Assembly (NCBI GenBank): GCA_050084515.1
Contig: CM114274.1
Coordinates: 42,346,001-42,410,000 of the forward strand
Direction of reading: 5' to 3'
Length of the DNA stretch: 64,000 nucleotides
Origin: Blasia pusilla
Taxonomy: Eukaryota > Marchantiophyta > Marchantiopsida > Blasiales
Below the pieces are notes generated by a model that was not told the DNA's origin, ran no database searches, and saw nothing but the letters and a program-made list of their open reading frames with translations. The translations under genes and the position numbers were made by a program. Below are positions 1 to 11,705 of this stretch, piece by piece (position 1 is the stretch's first letter; each line of letters starts with the position of its first letter).

Positions 1-760
1 ATTAATAATGGAAGTAGAATAAATTAGTGAGAATCCTTATGTGTGTATGTTTTGAGACACGCATATAACGGTGGACAAGTACCACAAATAAGTAATGTGT
101 TCCAATGTGGACTCAAGAGCGTAGGAAAACTTCAGTTAGAGCTTTATATCTGGATGCTCCATCGATTAACTGTGTGAAAATCAGGAAAATCGTGTGTACC
201 AGCCTCAACCTCACTGGCCAATGAAGCTTAACCTCCACTGCAATCGCTTTAGATCACTGCCCTATACCTTTTTACTCTACTCATCTGATCGCGTGTGTAG
301 GAAAAGAGAATTTTCAATCGAAATCCAATTCGACGCTCCATTCCATAGCTGGAATGAAAGATTTAGAGCAAGTTTCAGAGCTGACTAGAAAGGTGAAAGT
401 GGTATTCTGAGCTGTGTGGCAGACGCCTTCAATACATGTGCAGACCGAAAGACCCTGATGCTAGACATGGACGGAAGAATGCAACTGGGAAAAACTAAGA
501 AAATTTTGTGGTAACTCTGCAATCGCGGATCACATTGCCCAAGTAGTCCATCGACCTACAGAGTTGAATTTACAACTTCCTGAGCAGAATTTATCCAGTC
601 CAAAATCTCGTGCAATGCGAAGAGGTCCACTTTTGAATGATTACGGCAGGAAATAACCAGATCAATCCAAATAGAATATAACGACTCATACAAATCTCCT
701 GTTGTATGGGTCAACTTACCAACTTCTGATGTCAGTGGATATTTTAATTTTCAATATGCT
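1..760. other. no gene recognised
   Basis: Only short open frames occur (the longest, at 194-388 plus, is 64 codons and resembles nothing I know). No splice-bounded coding run or repeat was recognised. The 3' end abuts a fragment related to the 3' flank of the hevein/DPBB gene near 34.9 kb, so this stretch could be decayed DNA of a third paralogue, but no exon could be matched. Confidence 0.4.
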
Positions 761-860
761 CGTAAATTTTCTTCGATGCAAATTCCTGGCTAATTATAAT
801 TTGGTGAGTGTCAGCAGGAAGCTCCTAGTGTAGGAACGTGAAATGATTATAAGGGTGCGG
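761..860 (+). repeat. duplicated 3'-flank fragment of the hevein/DPBB gene
   Basis: The stretch starting cgtaaattttcttc aligns with 34955-35085, downstream of hevein/DPBB copy 1. It shares runs such as gcAAATTCCTG, TATAATTTGGTG and AAGCTCCTAGTGTA, with a deletion of about 35 bp here. No exon of the gene was found beside it. Seen by eye; percent identity not computed. Confidence 0.6.
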
Positions 861-1678
861 ACACAAAGAAGACGATGATCATGATCCCGCCATCCTCCTC
901 CTCCCCATCTCTGCGAATCCAACGAGTCATCACACAAATGCACGTCTCTAGCGTCTTGGAGTATTTTTTCCCACACCAATCCTTCGTGAATATTTGAACA
1001 AAGCTCGCTGCCTTGCTGATGGTTCGGCGGCAGGTATTAGTTGTTGGCGTAGAGGTTGTCGCCCAATAGCACGAAGGCTCATGACATGAAGAACCTGTTT
1101 CTTCGTGGTAACTAAACATAACGTAGAAAAGTTCAAACAAACTAACTTTCATTCTACCAATGACATTAAAGTTTTTGGAATAGTTACCAGTTTGTAAAAA
1201 GCATCCGGGCTGTCCACTAGGATTGTAACTAGCAACCGCTTACCTCCTATCCAATGTTCTTATATCCTCCACAACATATCCTCATCCTAACTTCATGAGG
1301 AGATATGCTCTATCATAGAGTTGTGTACCTATACTTCAAAACTTCCATGTATTTTCTCCTCCTCAACACTCTAAATGGACGATAATGGAGTTTGTTATCC
1401 CCAACACTCTAAATGGATTAGGTGGCACTCCTAAGTAGGACTTTGAGAATCTGAGAATGGGTGGTTGGAATGAGTTGTTGGTGGTTGAGTATGTTATTTT
1501 TGTCCAAAACTGCATCCATGTTCTTTTACACGGAGGCTCTCAACCAACATGTTGAGTCCTCTCTCCAAATAGGTGTCCACGTAGTATACAAAGTGGGTAT
1601 GGGATAAGCAATTCTCATCTACTATCATCTGTTCATGGTTTATGAGAGCTTTAGCTATTGTTTGAGAGCCTCCGTGAT
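861..1678. other. no gene recognised
   Basis: A minus-strand open frame of 101 codons at 847-1152 is Cys-rich (CHEPSC, CRRTIS, TCICV) but matches no family I know and has no visible splice context. The remainder is intergenic. Confidence 0.3.
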
Positions 1679-1681
1679 TAC

Positions 1682-1900
1682 CGACAATGGATACTCACAA
1701 AAAATCGCCACATGTTCGAGCTTTGCAAATAATTTTCAACTTTAGCCGCCTACGTCTAAGGTATCTTGGCGCACCCAATGTTAATAGCTGCCAAGCAAGA
1801 AGACTTTGCGCGGACTAAGATATAGATAGGGATAAGTGGCAAGTTGAAAATTAGTTGCAAAGCTCGAACATTTGGCGATTTTTGTGAGTATCCATTGTCG
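1682..1900. mobile_element. MITE with about 60-bp terminal inverted repeats
   Basis: The left arm 1682-1743 (cgacaatggatactcacaaa...) is the near-perfect reverse complement of 1841-1900 (...tgtgagtatccattgtcg). The arms flank about 97 bp of unrelated centre. The sequence tac sits on both outer edges (1679-1681 and 1901-1903), consistent with a 3-bp target-site duplication as made by PIF/Harbinger- or CACTA-type transposases. It has no coding capacity, so it is non-autonomous. The superfamily is an inference. Confidence 0.75.
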
Positions 1901-1903
1901 TAC

Positions 1904-3884
1904 CTCTATTGTATTGATTAAATATTTTACACGGCTTTTCTTTTCTTCTACGGCTAAGAATATGTTTCCAACGGCTAAGCCTTTAATTAGAGTAGAGGGC
2001 GGATCCTAACATGTTTTATTCGATTGATCCAACCTATCATGTTTTATTTGATTTACGGGGAAGAAATGCCACCGCATCAGAGGTGGGCCGTGATAGTATT
2101 CGATTCCGGGTTACTACTTAGTCACTTGGGTTGGACTAAAGAGTAATTGGTATATTGAGAAGAGCATGTGTGTAGTTGTTAGGTTTGTGTATTCCGCATA
2201 TGAGTATTTCTGAAAATATAATTGAGAGAGTTCATTACCTAATGATATTTGCATGCATGTATTTTTTATATTGAATCTGCATCAGAATATATTCAGAATA
2301 TATTGTAGATTTTCTTATATTGCTACCATATTGTGCATAAATTGAAGTTTGGATGAAGCATAACTTATTGTGCAATGAGATTTCACATTCAATATCAAGG
2401 GTTTGAATAGCAAGAGAAAGTGAGATTTTGTAGATTTATAGCAATTGCAAGCTTATGTATCCTAACCATGTGAGAGGACATATGGTAGAAGAATTGGTGA
2501 TATAGAATTAAGATATTTAGAGTTGATAAATTTTGAGGTGTATCATATGTGACAAGAAATGAAGAGTTGCTTCTCAACTCTATTGGAGTTGTTTAGGAGC
2601 TTAGCAATCGAGCATCAAATTGCAAACTTGCAAGGATAGAGTTCACAAGATAATTTTGACGAGGAAATGAAAGAGAATTGTGACTTTAGTGATGGTGGGA
2701 AAATTAATTAGTGTGTTGGCACTTAGTTGTTGATTTTGAGAGAGACTCACTCTATTTTTGGACCAAATTGGATGATAATCAAACAAGGAGCAATATTTAG
2801 ATGAGCACAAATATGTTATATTATGCACGAATTTTTGAAATTTGAGTTCACCGTGTGAAAATAGGGCCTGAGCTTGTTTTAGGAAGATTCTAAAGAGAAA
2901 CCCTCTAATTGCATATACTTTTTTAGAAGAGTGGGTCGTAGGTTTGCAAAAGGCAAAGAGGAGGGCTTGAACTCATATGGGAGACATAAAAACTTAAATT
3001 CTAATAGACCTTCTTTGGAAAACTGAGTAGAAGTGAGAGGATAGCTCTTACTCTATCATAACTCAAGTTCAAATATCCCTTTATGGGGAATGTAGAATCC
3101 CAAGATGTAGCTTTCCATGTTCTAAGAGATTGAACAATTGGGATGTGGTTATTGTGGAAAAACGAGTGCCACTATTTTTAGGCATCTGTAGAGCATAGTT
3201 GGATTTGCTATCCACGAAATTAGTGGAATGGAGGAGAGGAATGGGAACTCAAGTTTTGATTTACTTATGAGCCATTTCATGAGGGAGTCTAAGAGCAAAG
3301 TAGTGGAAAGGGAATTGAACTTAAGTTTTGACTCAAGAGGAAGTCATCTCCAAGGCGAGGCGTAGCGTGGCGCGGAGTGCACTAGAAGAAAACAATGGTT
3401 TTTATGACTTGACCTAGAATGATTTGCACAAAATGACTCAAAGTAAAACTCTATTGATTCCGTCATTATTTATGACTTGGAAAACCAAACAAGTCATAAT
3501 ATAATGACTTAAATAGTATTAGAAATGACTCGGTCATGTTTTAGTCATATCCCGTTACTCGTTGAGTCATATGAGTCATTTTCTCACACACGTATGTGAG
3601 AAAACATAATTTGGAGAATATTGGTTAATAGAAATATCGATATTACCACAAAACCAACCTTAGGAGGAAAAACATGTCATTAAAATATAAAGAAATAATT
3701 AATTAAGTGATTAAAATATTCCTTGGATAATTAATGAAGAAATCCACACAATGTTTCTAAAAATTCTATCATTTAATAGTACATCGAGAATATGTAGTAA
3801 TTTCAAAACATAATATTAAAAAGATAAATAGTGGTTAATCTAGTATAAATAGGTTTTAAACCTAATATCAAAACATCCATAAAT
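1904..3884. other. AT-rich intergenic DNA, no gene recognised
   Basis: No open frame above about 62 codons and no recognisable domain. A cluster of short atgact/agtcat motifs lies at 3407-3582. Several minus-strand frames at 2395-2828 are chance frames in AT-rich DNA. Confidence 0.5.
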
Positions 3885-5745
3885 CATGAAAATTTTCTCA
3901 AACATGGGACTTAGTTGGTTGACTAGAGCCCACATCATTTTTTCCGAAGGGCATGTAAAATTAGGATAAAGGCTCGGTGAATTTTCTCAAGGTGAATGCA
4001 CCTCCAAAGAGGGAGTAAAAAATGGGAGATGGTTCCGGTGATGGGTATTTTTAAATTCAAATTGGTGGTGGAAAAGGAAGATAAGAGCCGTTCAAGCGGT
4101 TTAAGAGGGTGTAATTCCTACCCTTGCAAATTTTGAGCTCAATCCAATGGTGGGGGAAGCTTTTAGCTAGAACCAATGGAAATTTTAACAACACCAAGGA
4201 GAATGCCTCTTCGAAAATCGTAGTTTTTTCTTCTCGAAGCAACATTTTTGAAAATGTTCACCCGTGGTCATCTATAAATCTTGTAAATTTTCATGGTCAT
4301 GGGACTTGGTGCCAAGAGCCCAGATCATTTTTTAAGGAGGATTTTGAGATTTGATGACGGATTTAAAAATGCACAATGAACGAGGGAATCCGGCTTTTTT
4401 TTCTCTGGCTATGTGGCTAATTGAAAAGATCGTAACCGTCCATACTCTTCAAAAGCATAATTTCCATTAGCTGAAAATTTCTGAGTGCCATCCAATGGTG
4501 GGAAGATACAATGTAAGGGATATGTCGGCAATAATGATAACTCAGCATCATAAGAAGGGAACTTTTGGAGTTTTGACGACTCAAAAATCCTGAAACTTTT
4601 TCAGGGCATGTAAAATCAAGGTTTGAGGCTTGGTGATTTTTTTCAAGGTGAATTCATCTCCAAGGAGGGAGTAAAACATGGAAGATGTTTTCGGTGATGG
4701 GTATTTTTAAATCCAAATTGGAGGTGGGAAAGGAAAATCGGAGCCGTTCAAGCGGTTTAAAAGGGTGTTATTCCTAACCTTGCAGATTTTGAGCTCCATC
4801 TAACGGTAGGAAAAGTTTTCTAGGTACAACCAATGAAAATTTTAGCAACACCAAGAAGAATGCCTTATGGAAAACTATAGTTTCTACTCTCAAAGCAACA
4901 TTTTGGAAAAATTTCACCCCTGGTCATCCATAAGTTTTGAAATTTTCACGGTCATGGAAATCGGTGCCAAGAGCCTAGACCATTTTTCTCGGAGGGTTTT
5001 GAGGCTTGATGATGGATTCAAAAATGCATGATGAAAGAGAGAATCTAAAATTTTCCCTCTTGCTATGTGGCCAACTGGAAAGATCTGAGCCGTCCATCCT
5101 CTTAAGAAGCATGGTTTCCATTAGCAACCAAAGTTTGAGAGCCATCCAATGGTGAGAAGATACAATGTAGGGGATATGTTGGCAATAACGATAACTTGGC
5201 ATTAAAAGAAGGGCACTGGTGGAGTCTTGGTGACTCAAAAATCCTGGAACTTTTCCAGGGCATGTGAAATCAGAGTTTGAGGCCTGGTGATTTTTTTCAA
5301 GGTGAATGCATCTCCAAGGAGGGAGTAAAAAATGGAAGATGTTTTCGGTGATGGGTATTTTTAAATCCAAATTGGATGTGTAAGAGGAAGATCGGAGCCG
5401 TTCGAGTAGTTTAAGAGAGTGTGATACCTCTCCTTGCAGATTTTGAGCTCCATCTAAAGGTAGGAAAAGGTTTGTAGGTAGAACAAATGGAAATTTTAGC
5501 AACACCAAGAAGAATGCCTCTTGGAAAACCATAGTTCTTCCTCTCAAAAAAACATTTTGGCATAGTTTCGCCCATGGTCGTTCATAAATCTTGAAAAATT
5601 TTCAAGGTCATAGAACTTGGTCCCAAGAGCCCGGATCATTTTTTCCGGAGGATTTCAAGGGTTGATAACAAATTTAAAAATGCACTATGAAATAGGGAAT
5701 CTAAATTTTTCTCGGTTTCTATGTGGCCAATTAGCAAGATGAATG
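3885..5745. repeat. tandem repeat, period about 655 bp, nearly three units
   Basis: The marker gcatgtaaaat recurs at 3951 and 4606, and gcatgtgaaat at 5260 (spacings 655 and 654). Other markers recur in register: ggtgatgggtatttttaaat, gagccgttcaagcggttt, cttgcaaattttgagctc. The first unit lacks about 280 bp between the catcatttttt marker and gcatg. The open frames here (4124-4354 plus, 4975-5547 minus) lie inside the repeat and look non-coding. Confidence 0.8.
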
Positions 5746-5809
5746 AGAGAATGGAAGATTTGAGTATCATCCACAAATGGGGAGAATTCTGTCATCTTGG
5801 CCTTATATT

Positions 5810-6060
5810 TTATGAGCTTCCTTCTCTTCCCTTTTTCTTTCCCCTTACCTTTGTCTATTAAATTTTTCCCTCTCCCCTTCCCTTACCTTCCCTTCATTTC
5901 CCTTTCCCCTCCCCTTTCACTTCTTTTCTCTTCCCTTTCCTTACCTTCTCTTCTTTTCATGTGCGTTTCTCTTTCCGTTTTCTTTCCTTGTATGTGCACA
6001 TATAGATTACTTGCCCGTCCTTCCCTTTTGCTTCCCTTTTCCCCCCACTTTGTCACGTGC
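5810..6060. repeat. polypyrimidine tract
   Basis: About 250 bases almost wholly C and T on the plus strand, built of cttccctt/cccttcc variants. It generates artificial Ser/Phe/Pro-rich and Arg/Glu-rich frames on the two strands that should not be taken as genes. Confidence 0.7.
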
Positions 6061-6497
6061 AGGAGGGAAGTCACACTCATGTAGTTTGCGCCACCTACTA
6101 CTGGTCTTTTTTGTGTCATGCTTTGCCCTTGTTCATGCTTGTCTCATACACCGCAGGAAAGGAAAGAGACGCCGCAAAGGAGATCTTGCAAAGGAGAGAA
6201 AGCTACTCAAAGGAGATACAACTCCAAGGTGGTAGCCTGAAAGCAAACTGATCCGGCCCGTGCGTGAGGTATCGTTCCCTCTCTCTTGATCAATAGGCAA
6301 ACGGTAGCGATTCCCTCTGTCTGTTTTGGAAGTTTGCTGATCCGAGGTACATTGCTGTCCAATACTTATCAAAGCTGACATTTTCTATCTTTCCTTTCAG
6401 TAGCTATTTAACATCATCCATCTTTGTAAGCCATGGAATAGCGTACACGCCCATAGAGATCAGTGCACATGTGTGCACATGCTTCAGGTAAGTATTC

Positions 6498-6900
6498 TAC
6501 CCTCTCTATGTGGCCTAAGGGGGGACGTTCATTTTTTCAAAACCCGCGCCACTTGAGAGAGTTACCCTCTCTATGTGGCCGAAGGGGGGACGTGGATCAC
6601 ATTTTTTTTCAAAAACCCGCGCCACTTGAGAGAGTGTAACACAACCCGAAAGAGATAGACGCTTCTGAGACCTGCATCACATTGTAGAATCAGAGACATG
6701 GGCGGCATGAGAGAGATTAATGCAACCCCAAAGAGATAGACGTTTTTTACCCTCTCTCTAGCTGGCTGAAGGAGGGGACCTGGATCACATTGTATGTTCA
6801 AAGATCTGGGCCGCCCGAGAGTATAATGCAAGAGATCGACACTTCTTACCCTCTCTCTCTCTATATATGCCAAAGGAGAGGATCACATTATATGTTCAAA
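6498..6900. repeat. degenerate short tandem repeats
   Basis: The block ccctctctatgtggcc plus aaggggggacgt recurs at about 6500 and 6562, with a looser copy near 6750. The first two are followed by aaaacccgcgccacttgagagagt. Related pieces (agagatagacg..ttct, ggatcacattgtat) recur to about 6890. Irregular array; open frames in it are unlikely to be genes. Confidence 0.6.
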
Positions 6901-7056
6901 GATTGTGGGCATGTGATTTGTTAAAGCGACCCGGAGAGAGAGCGTCACAGACTATTTTTCTTCGTTTTTATTTCGGACCCCGCGTCGTCTTGGCATACCA
7001 TGGACTGCACCCCAGAACTCCCGCGATGCATAGGGGGCACCCTGATGCAATATAGT

Positions 7057-7270
7057 GTTAGATAATCCTAATAACGCTACTCCATAAACACCTACGTCAT
7101 ATTACTTTGACTCCTTTGAAATTTAAATCAGAACCATCAATCTAAGCTTCTCCTCATACAAGGGGGCCGATCAGATTAATGGTGCTCAGAGAAGTGGATG
7201 TTGAGAATCCAACACTCCCCTCAATATCTACTCTCATATGGACTATTTTCTTGGACCTATGCCAAGGTCT
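7057..7270 (-). mobile_element. truncated copia LTR fragment, same family as the 8.2-13 kb element
   Basis: 7057-7214 matches the end of the copia LTR (compare 8403-8560 and 12920-13076), including the terminal gagaatccaaca. 7215-7270 matches the adjoining polypurine-tract side of the internal region (ctctcat.tggact, cttggacctatgccaag). It is therefore a 3'-end fragment of a second family member in the same orientation. Confidence 0.8.
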
Positions 7271-8154
7271 AAGGACCGATTATGTCTACTATTTCATTTA
7301 TTAATGATATGTTCTTTATAAGGTTGTAAAAGTTTTTGGACTTTGGTTGCCTCTTGAAGAGAGTTGTGGAGGATAAAAAAATTGGATGTTCATGGCATAC
7401 TCAAAGTAAATAAAAAAAAAATACCACCCTCACCTTCTAAAACAACTTCCCTCACCATCACCACCCACTTTGGCCTTTGTTCTCAAAGTGGGAAGTTGTC
7501 ATGGCTTCCAGAAATTCATAACTAACATAGTATGGCTTGAATGGTTTGCCAAAAGTAAAATTTGATGGGTTGACTTGATCGTTATTGAGAGTTTAAGATG
7601 ATTAAAGCAAGGTATTGAGAGTCTATGGCTAGGTATTGAGAGTTTATGGCAAACCAGCAATATTCCCTTATGAGAGAGCTTCTATGTCCTATGTCCCTAC
7701 ATAAAGAAAAATTCATAGAAACATAAAAGGGGAATAGGAATAGGTTCAAATCAAAGAATCTCGTAGGGCAAGTAATAGTGATTCTCAAGAATTTCTTCCT
7801 TGGAGGGGCCCTTTGAGGTGGACTAAGTTTGGAAGGGATAGAGGCTACTACAGGAATATTGCATAATTTCAACTCTCCATAAAGATCTAGAAGTGAAGAT
7901 CTAGATGAGGAAAGCCACTAAGGGAAGAGGAAGACTATTTGTGAAGTGGAAATACCTATATACCATAAGGGCAAAGTATCATTGACCAAAAGGATAAGGA
8001 AAAAACTTAGATTTGTTGAATAGTGCTAAAAAAAATTGAGACGTTCAAGTTTCAAAATCCAATCCAATCTAAGGCCCGAATTTATTCCGTAAGAGAAAGG
8101 GATTCCAATGCATGTAAAATATGGCGGTAGGGGATGTGAGTTCCAAGATTAGAC
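7271..8154. other. no gene recognised
   Basis: Intergenic. A minus-strand frame of 96 codons (7582-7872) contains the repeated phrase IDSQYLA from a short direct DNA repeat (aggtattgagagt.tatggc) and is not convincing as a gene. Confidence 0.4.
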
Positions 8155-8560
8155 TATGAGAATACCGAAAGTGACGAAATTACTGAAATCTTTACAAAAC
8201 TTAGAAATACAAAGTGGCTTAGTCCATCCGTGAGCTCACAAAAGAGCTTCGATGGAACTTGAACATGGAGATAACTCGACATACGAGAATGCGCTACCGT
8301 TGCGGCTCCCGACTATTTCACTACTCGAGAAACTAGGGTTTTTTGCCTATTTTTCTTCATTTCTATTATTAGAAAATTTTTGCAAACCCCACATTATTTT
8401 GGTTAGATAATCCTAGTTACGCTACTCCATAAACCACCTACGTCATATTACTATGACTCCTCCGACGTCTAAGTCGGAACCATCAACCTAGGCTTCTCCT
8501 CATACAAGGAGGCCGATCAGATTAATGGTGCTTAGAGAAATGGATGTTGAGAATCCAACA
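8155..8560 (-). repeat. 3' LTR of the minus-strand copia element
   Basis: About 406 bp, similar over its full length to 12681-13076, e.g. ctcgacatacgagaatgcgc and cttctcctcatacaag. It ends in tgagaatccaaca next to the polypurine tract. The outer end has decayed from tg to ta. Confidence 0.9.
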
Positions 8561-8580
8561 CCCCCTTAATAACCACTCTC
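8561..8580 (-). other. polypurine tract of copia element
   Basis: On the minus strand, gagagtggttattaaggggg immediately precedes the 3' LTR, the expected plus-strand DNA priming site. Confidence 0.75.
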
Positions 8581-8590
8581 ATGTGGACTA

Positions 8591-10601
8591 CTATCTTGGA
8601 CCTATGCCAAGACTCTTTAGATGTCGGCGAAGCTGATCTCTGCTCAAAGCTTTCGTGAAGATGTCTGCATGGTTATCCTCTATTGGACAATAGACTAACT
8701 TCAAAATCTATCTCTCGATCAATTCACAAAAAAATGATTCTGGATCTCTATGTGCTTGATATGAGCATGAAACACAAGATTATGTGCTATGGCAATGCAA
8801 CCCTGATTGTCACACCACATTATAGTAGCAATTTTTGGTGCTTCTCCTATGTTCTCCAATATCCATCTCAACCATACTGATTCACAAGAAGTATAATAAG
8901 CCGCCTTATACTCTATCTCGGTAGAAGAAAGAGTCATTGGAGGTTGCTTCTTGCTGACCCATGACACCACACCTGATCCTACCAAGAAACAATAACCCGA
9001 AACTGATCTCCGATAATCTGAATCTCTTGCCCAATCCAAGTCACAAAAAATTGTTATTTCTGTCCCTGCTCCATAGGTGATGCCGTACTTGATAGTGACT
9101 TTGATGTACTTCAACACACGCATCCGTGCCTTCCAATGGTTCTCCCGAGGCTTAGTTGAGAACCTACTCAACACTCCCATAGTGAAGCTAATGTCTGATC
9201 TAGTGTTACGCAAAAATAGCAAATTGCCTACAAGCTTTCTGTACAAGTTTTCATCTACCAATGGTGAAACATCCTCCATTGAAAATTTCAACTCTACCTC
9301 CATTGGCGAGACCATTGCCTTACACTTGATCATCCCGAATGTCTTCAAGATTTCTCTAGCATACTTTTGCTGAGAGAGAAAAATAGAATCTGACTGTTGC
9401 CAAATCTCCAGCTCTGTGAAGTAGTGCCAAAGATCTAAATCTGATATTTCAAACTCAGATTTCAACACGCCCTTCATTTCCTTTATTTTCTTACTATGGT
9501 CTCCCATGATGATCAGATCATCCACATTCAGGACTATCAACATATACATCCCATCTTTGCAAAACACAAACAAATTTGTTTCTGACGGACTCTTGATGAG
9601 ACCCTTATCTTGGAAGAATGTATCTATTCGTTGACACCATAACCTTGGGGCTTGCTTCAACCCATACAATTCTCGATGAAGTAAACATACTTTCTCTTCT
9701 GATTCGAGTGTCTCAAAACTTGGTGGTTGAGATATAGACACCTCCTCTTGAGACTTCGGTTCAGAAAGGCAGACTTCACATCGCATTGGTATACATGCCA
9801 ACGTCTTGTTTATGCAACCGCTAAAACAATTTGAGTGGTTTTCATCCTTGCGGTAGGAGCAAAAGTCTCATAGTATTAAAAACCTTCGATTTGTGAGCAT
9901 CCTTGTGCAACCAACCTCGCTTTAAATTTATCCAATGTACCGTTCGACTTGTACTTGGTCTTGTACATCCACTTGGTGTATATTATCTTCTTGTCCTTTG
10001 GCTTCTCAACCAAAGTCCAAGTTTCATTTCTTTGAATAGCGTCCATCTCTATCTGCATGGCCTCTCTCCATTGAGGATTAGGAAAGGCCTCATCCAAGTA
10101 TGATGGCTCTTTCACCTTTAAGATCTCTCTCATCAAGGCCATGTTGACAAGATGTGCAGAAGCTCTATTATGCTCCTCTAATCTCTTGGATCTCCTTGGA
10201 TGTGTAACAACTTCATCAATTGCTCGAGGATCCTTACCTTCCAAGAGCTGCTTTATCCACTTAAGGTATGACGATTGTAGTGGAAGAGTAGGCTCCTCTT
10301 TATAATCATCACCAAATTCTTCTTCTTGATGATCTGGTGTAAAAATTAGTGATGTGCTCTGTTGGTTTATCTCTTCGTTTGATGATAATGTGGACAAACC
10401 ACTGATATCCACCACTTGACGAGGTTGTTCCTCGAACACCACATCACGACTCACAAGCATCTTCTTTGCCTCAAGACACCATAGGCGATAAGCTTTAGAC
10501 TCATCATTGTATCCCATAAAGATGCACTTTCGCTCTTGGACTCCAAACTTGGTCCTGGATGCTTCAGGAATATATACAAAACACTCACTATCAAAAGTCA
10601 T
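8591..10601 (-). pseudogene. copia pol, C-terminal half: integrase tail, reverse transcriptase, RNase H
   Basis: Reading leftward on the minus strand: the integrase tail (FVYIPEASRTKFGVQERKC, FMGYNDESKAYRLW, SRDVVFEE) runs into the RT start (NPQWREAMQIEMDAIQRNETW, KARLVAQG). After a break near 9800 the RT continues (YGLKQAPRLWCQRID) with catalytic box NVDDL, where copia has YVDD. RNase H follows (FCDLDWARD, SVSGYCF, LSSTEIEYKA). Near 8715 the frame shifts and the usual C-terminal signature ADIFTKALSRDQL is readable, ending at a TAG at 8591-8593. The Tyr to Asn change in the polymerase box and the frame breaks make it inactive. Confidence 0.9.
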
Positions 10602-11666
10602 GAAATGTTAGACTGATGGTACCTTACCTTAGTATGAATGATGAGGAGTCATGCCTTGCATTGACTTGATAGCACTTCTATTTAGAATGTAAACGGTGGT
10701 ATTAATAGTTTCAGCCCAAAATCCTTCTATCGAACCTTCTGCTTTCATCATACATCTTGCCATCTCCATCACTGTATGGTTTCGACACTCAACAACTTCA
10801 TTTTTTTGTGGTGTATGTGTTATGGTGAACTATCGCTTGATTTCATGCTCCCCCAAATATTTGTTGAATTCTCTTGATAAGAATTCTCCTCCTTGATCGG
10901 TGCAAAACTTCTGCACCTTTTTTCTTCTCTCATTCTCAACCAGCTTGTGCCATACTTTAAATTCTCCAAAAGCACTTGCCTTATCACGAAGGAAATACAC
11001 CCACATCTTCCTACTATAATTATCGACAACTAAAAAGAAGTAGGAATAACCACGTAATGCCGATGTTCTCATTTTACCACAAAGGTCAACATGAATCAGC
11101 TCTAGAGGAGCCTTTGCTCTATTGGTGGACTCTTGTGGAAATGATTGTGGATGTTGCTTGCCCAACATACAAGCTTCACATATATCCGACACTCCTGAAA
11201 TTGTTGGTAAATCAACAACCATGCCAGATTTGTACATCAGACTTAGTAAGGGAAAGCTTAAGTGACCAAATCTTTCATGCCATAACTTACTGCTATTAAG
11301 ATCTGTATCTACACTTGTGGTGAAAGCATACAACTTGTAGATATTTCCACGTCGTATACCTTCACCCACTACTTTCCCATTGGCATCCTCAATGACTGCT
11401 CCAGTTTTCTTGAACGAACTTTTAGATCACGATCACATAATATTGCTACTGAAAGTCAAATTGCGCTTCAACTCTGGTACGTACAATACATCAGTTAACT
11501 TATTTTCATCTCCTTTTTGTGAGACTAAAGGAATTGTGCCTTTCCCTTTTGTAGGGCACTTTGCATTATTCCCAATAGCAACAATGATGGGCTCTTGTAG
11601 AGGATGTAAGGAGCTATACCAATCCTTATGATTGGTCATATGCCTAGATGCTCCACTATTGAACAC
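10602..11666 (-). pseudogene. copia pol, N-terminal half: protease and integrase
   Basis: The protease region reads FNSGASRHMTNHKDW at 11626-11666, where the aspartic-protease motif DSGAS has become NSGAS, so the catalytic Asp is lost. The GAG-pre-integrase zinc site follows (LWHERFGHLS ... CEACMLGKQ), then the integrase core with IHVDLCGKM, VDNYSRKMWVYFL and TDQGGEFLS. 10602-10829 continues the core in broken frames (TPQKNEVVE, the expected region of the third acidic residue). Several frames are used, so it is non-functional. Confidence 0.88.
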
Positions 11667-11705
11667 CCATGCATCTTCAATCTTTGACTTAGTGGAATGT
11701 TCTCC

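Noticed and set aside
4975-5547. 190-codon minus-strand open frame
   Set aside because: It lies wholly inside the 655-bp tandem repeat, its parallel in the other units is not open, and it has no domain features.
5797-6235. Ser/Pro/Phe-rich and Arg/Glu-rich frames
   Set aside because: They are translations of the polypyrimidine tract and its complement.
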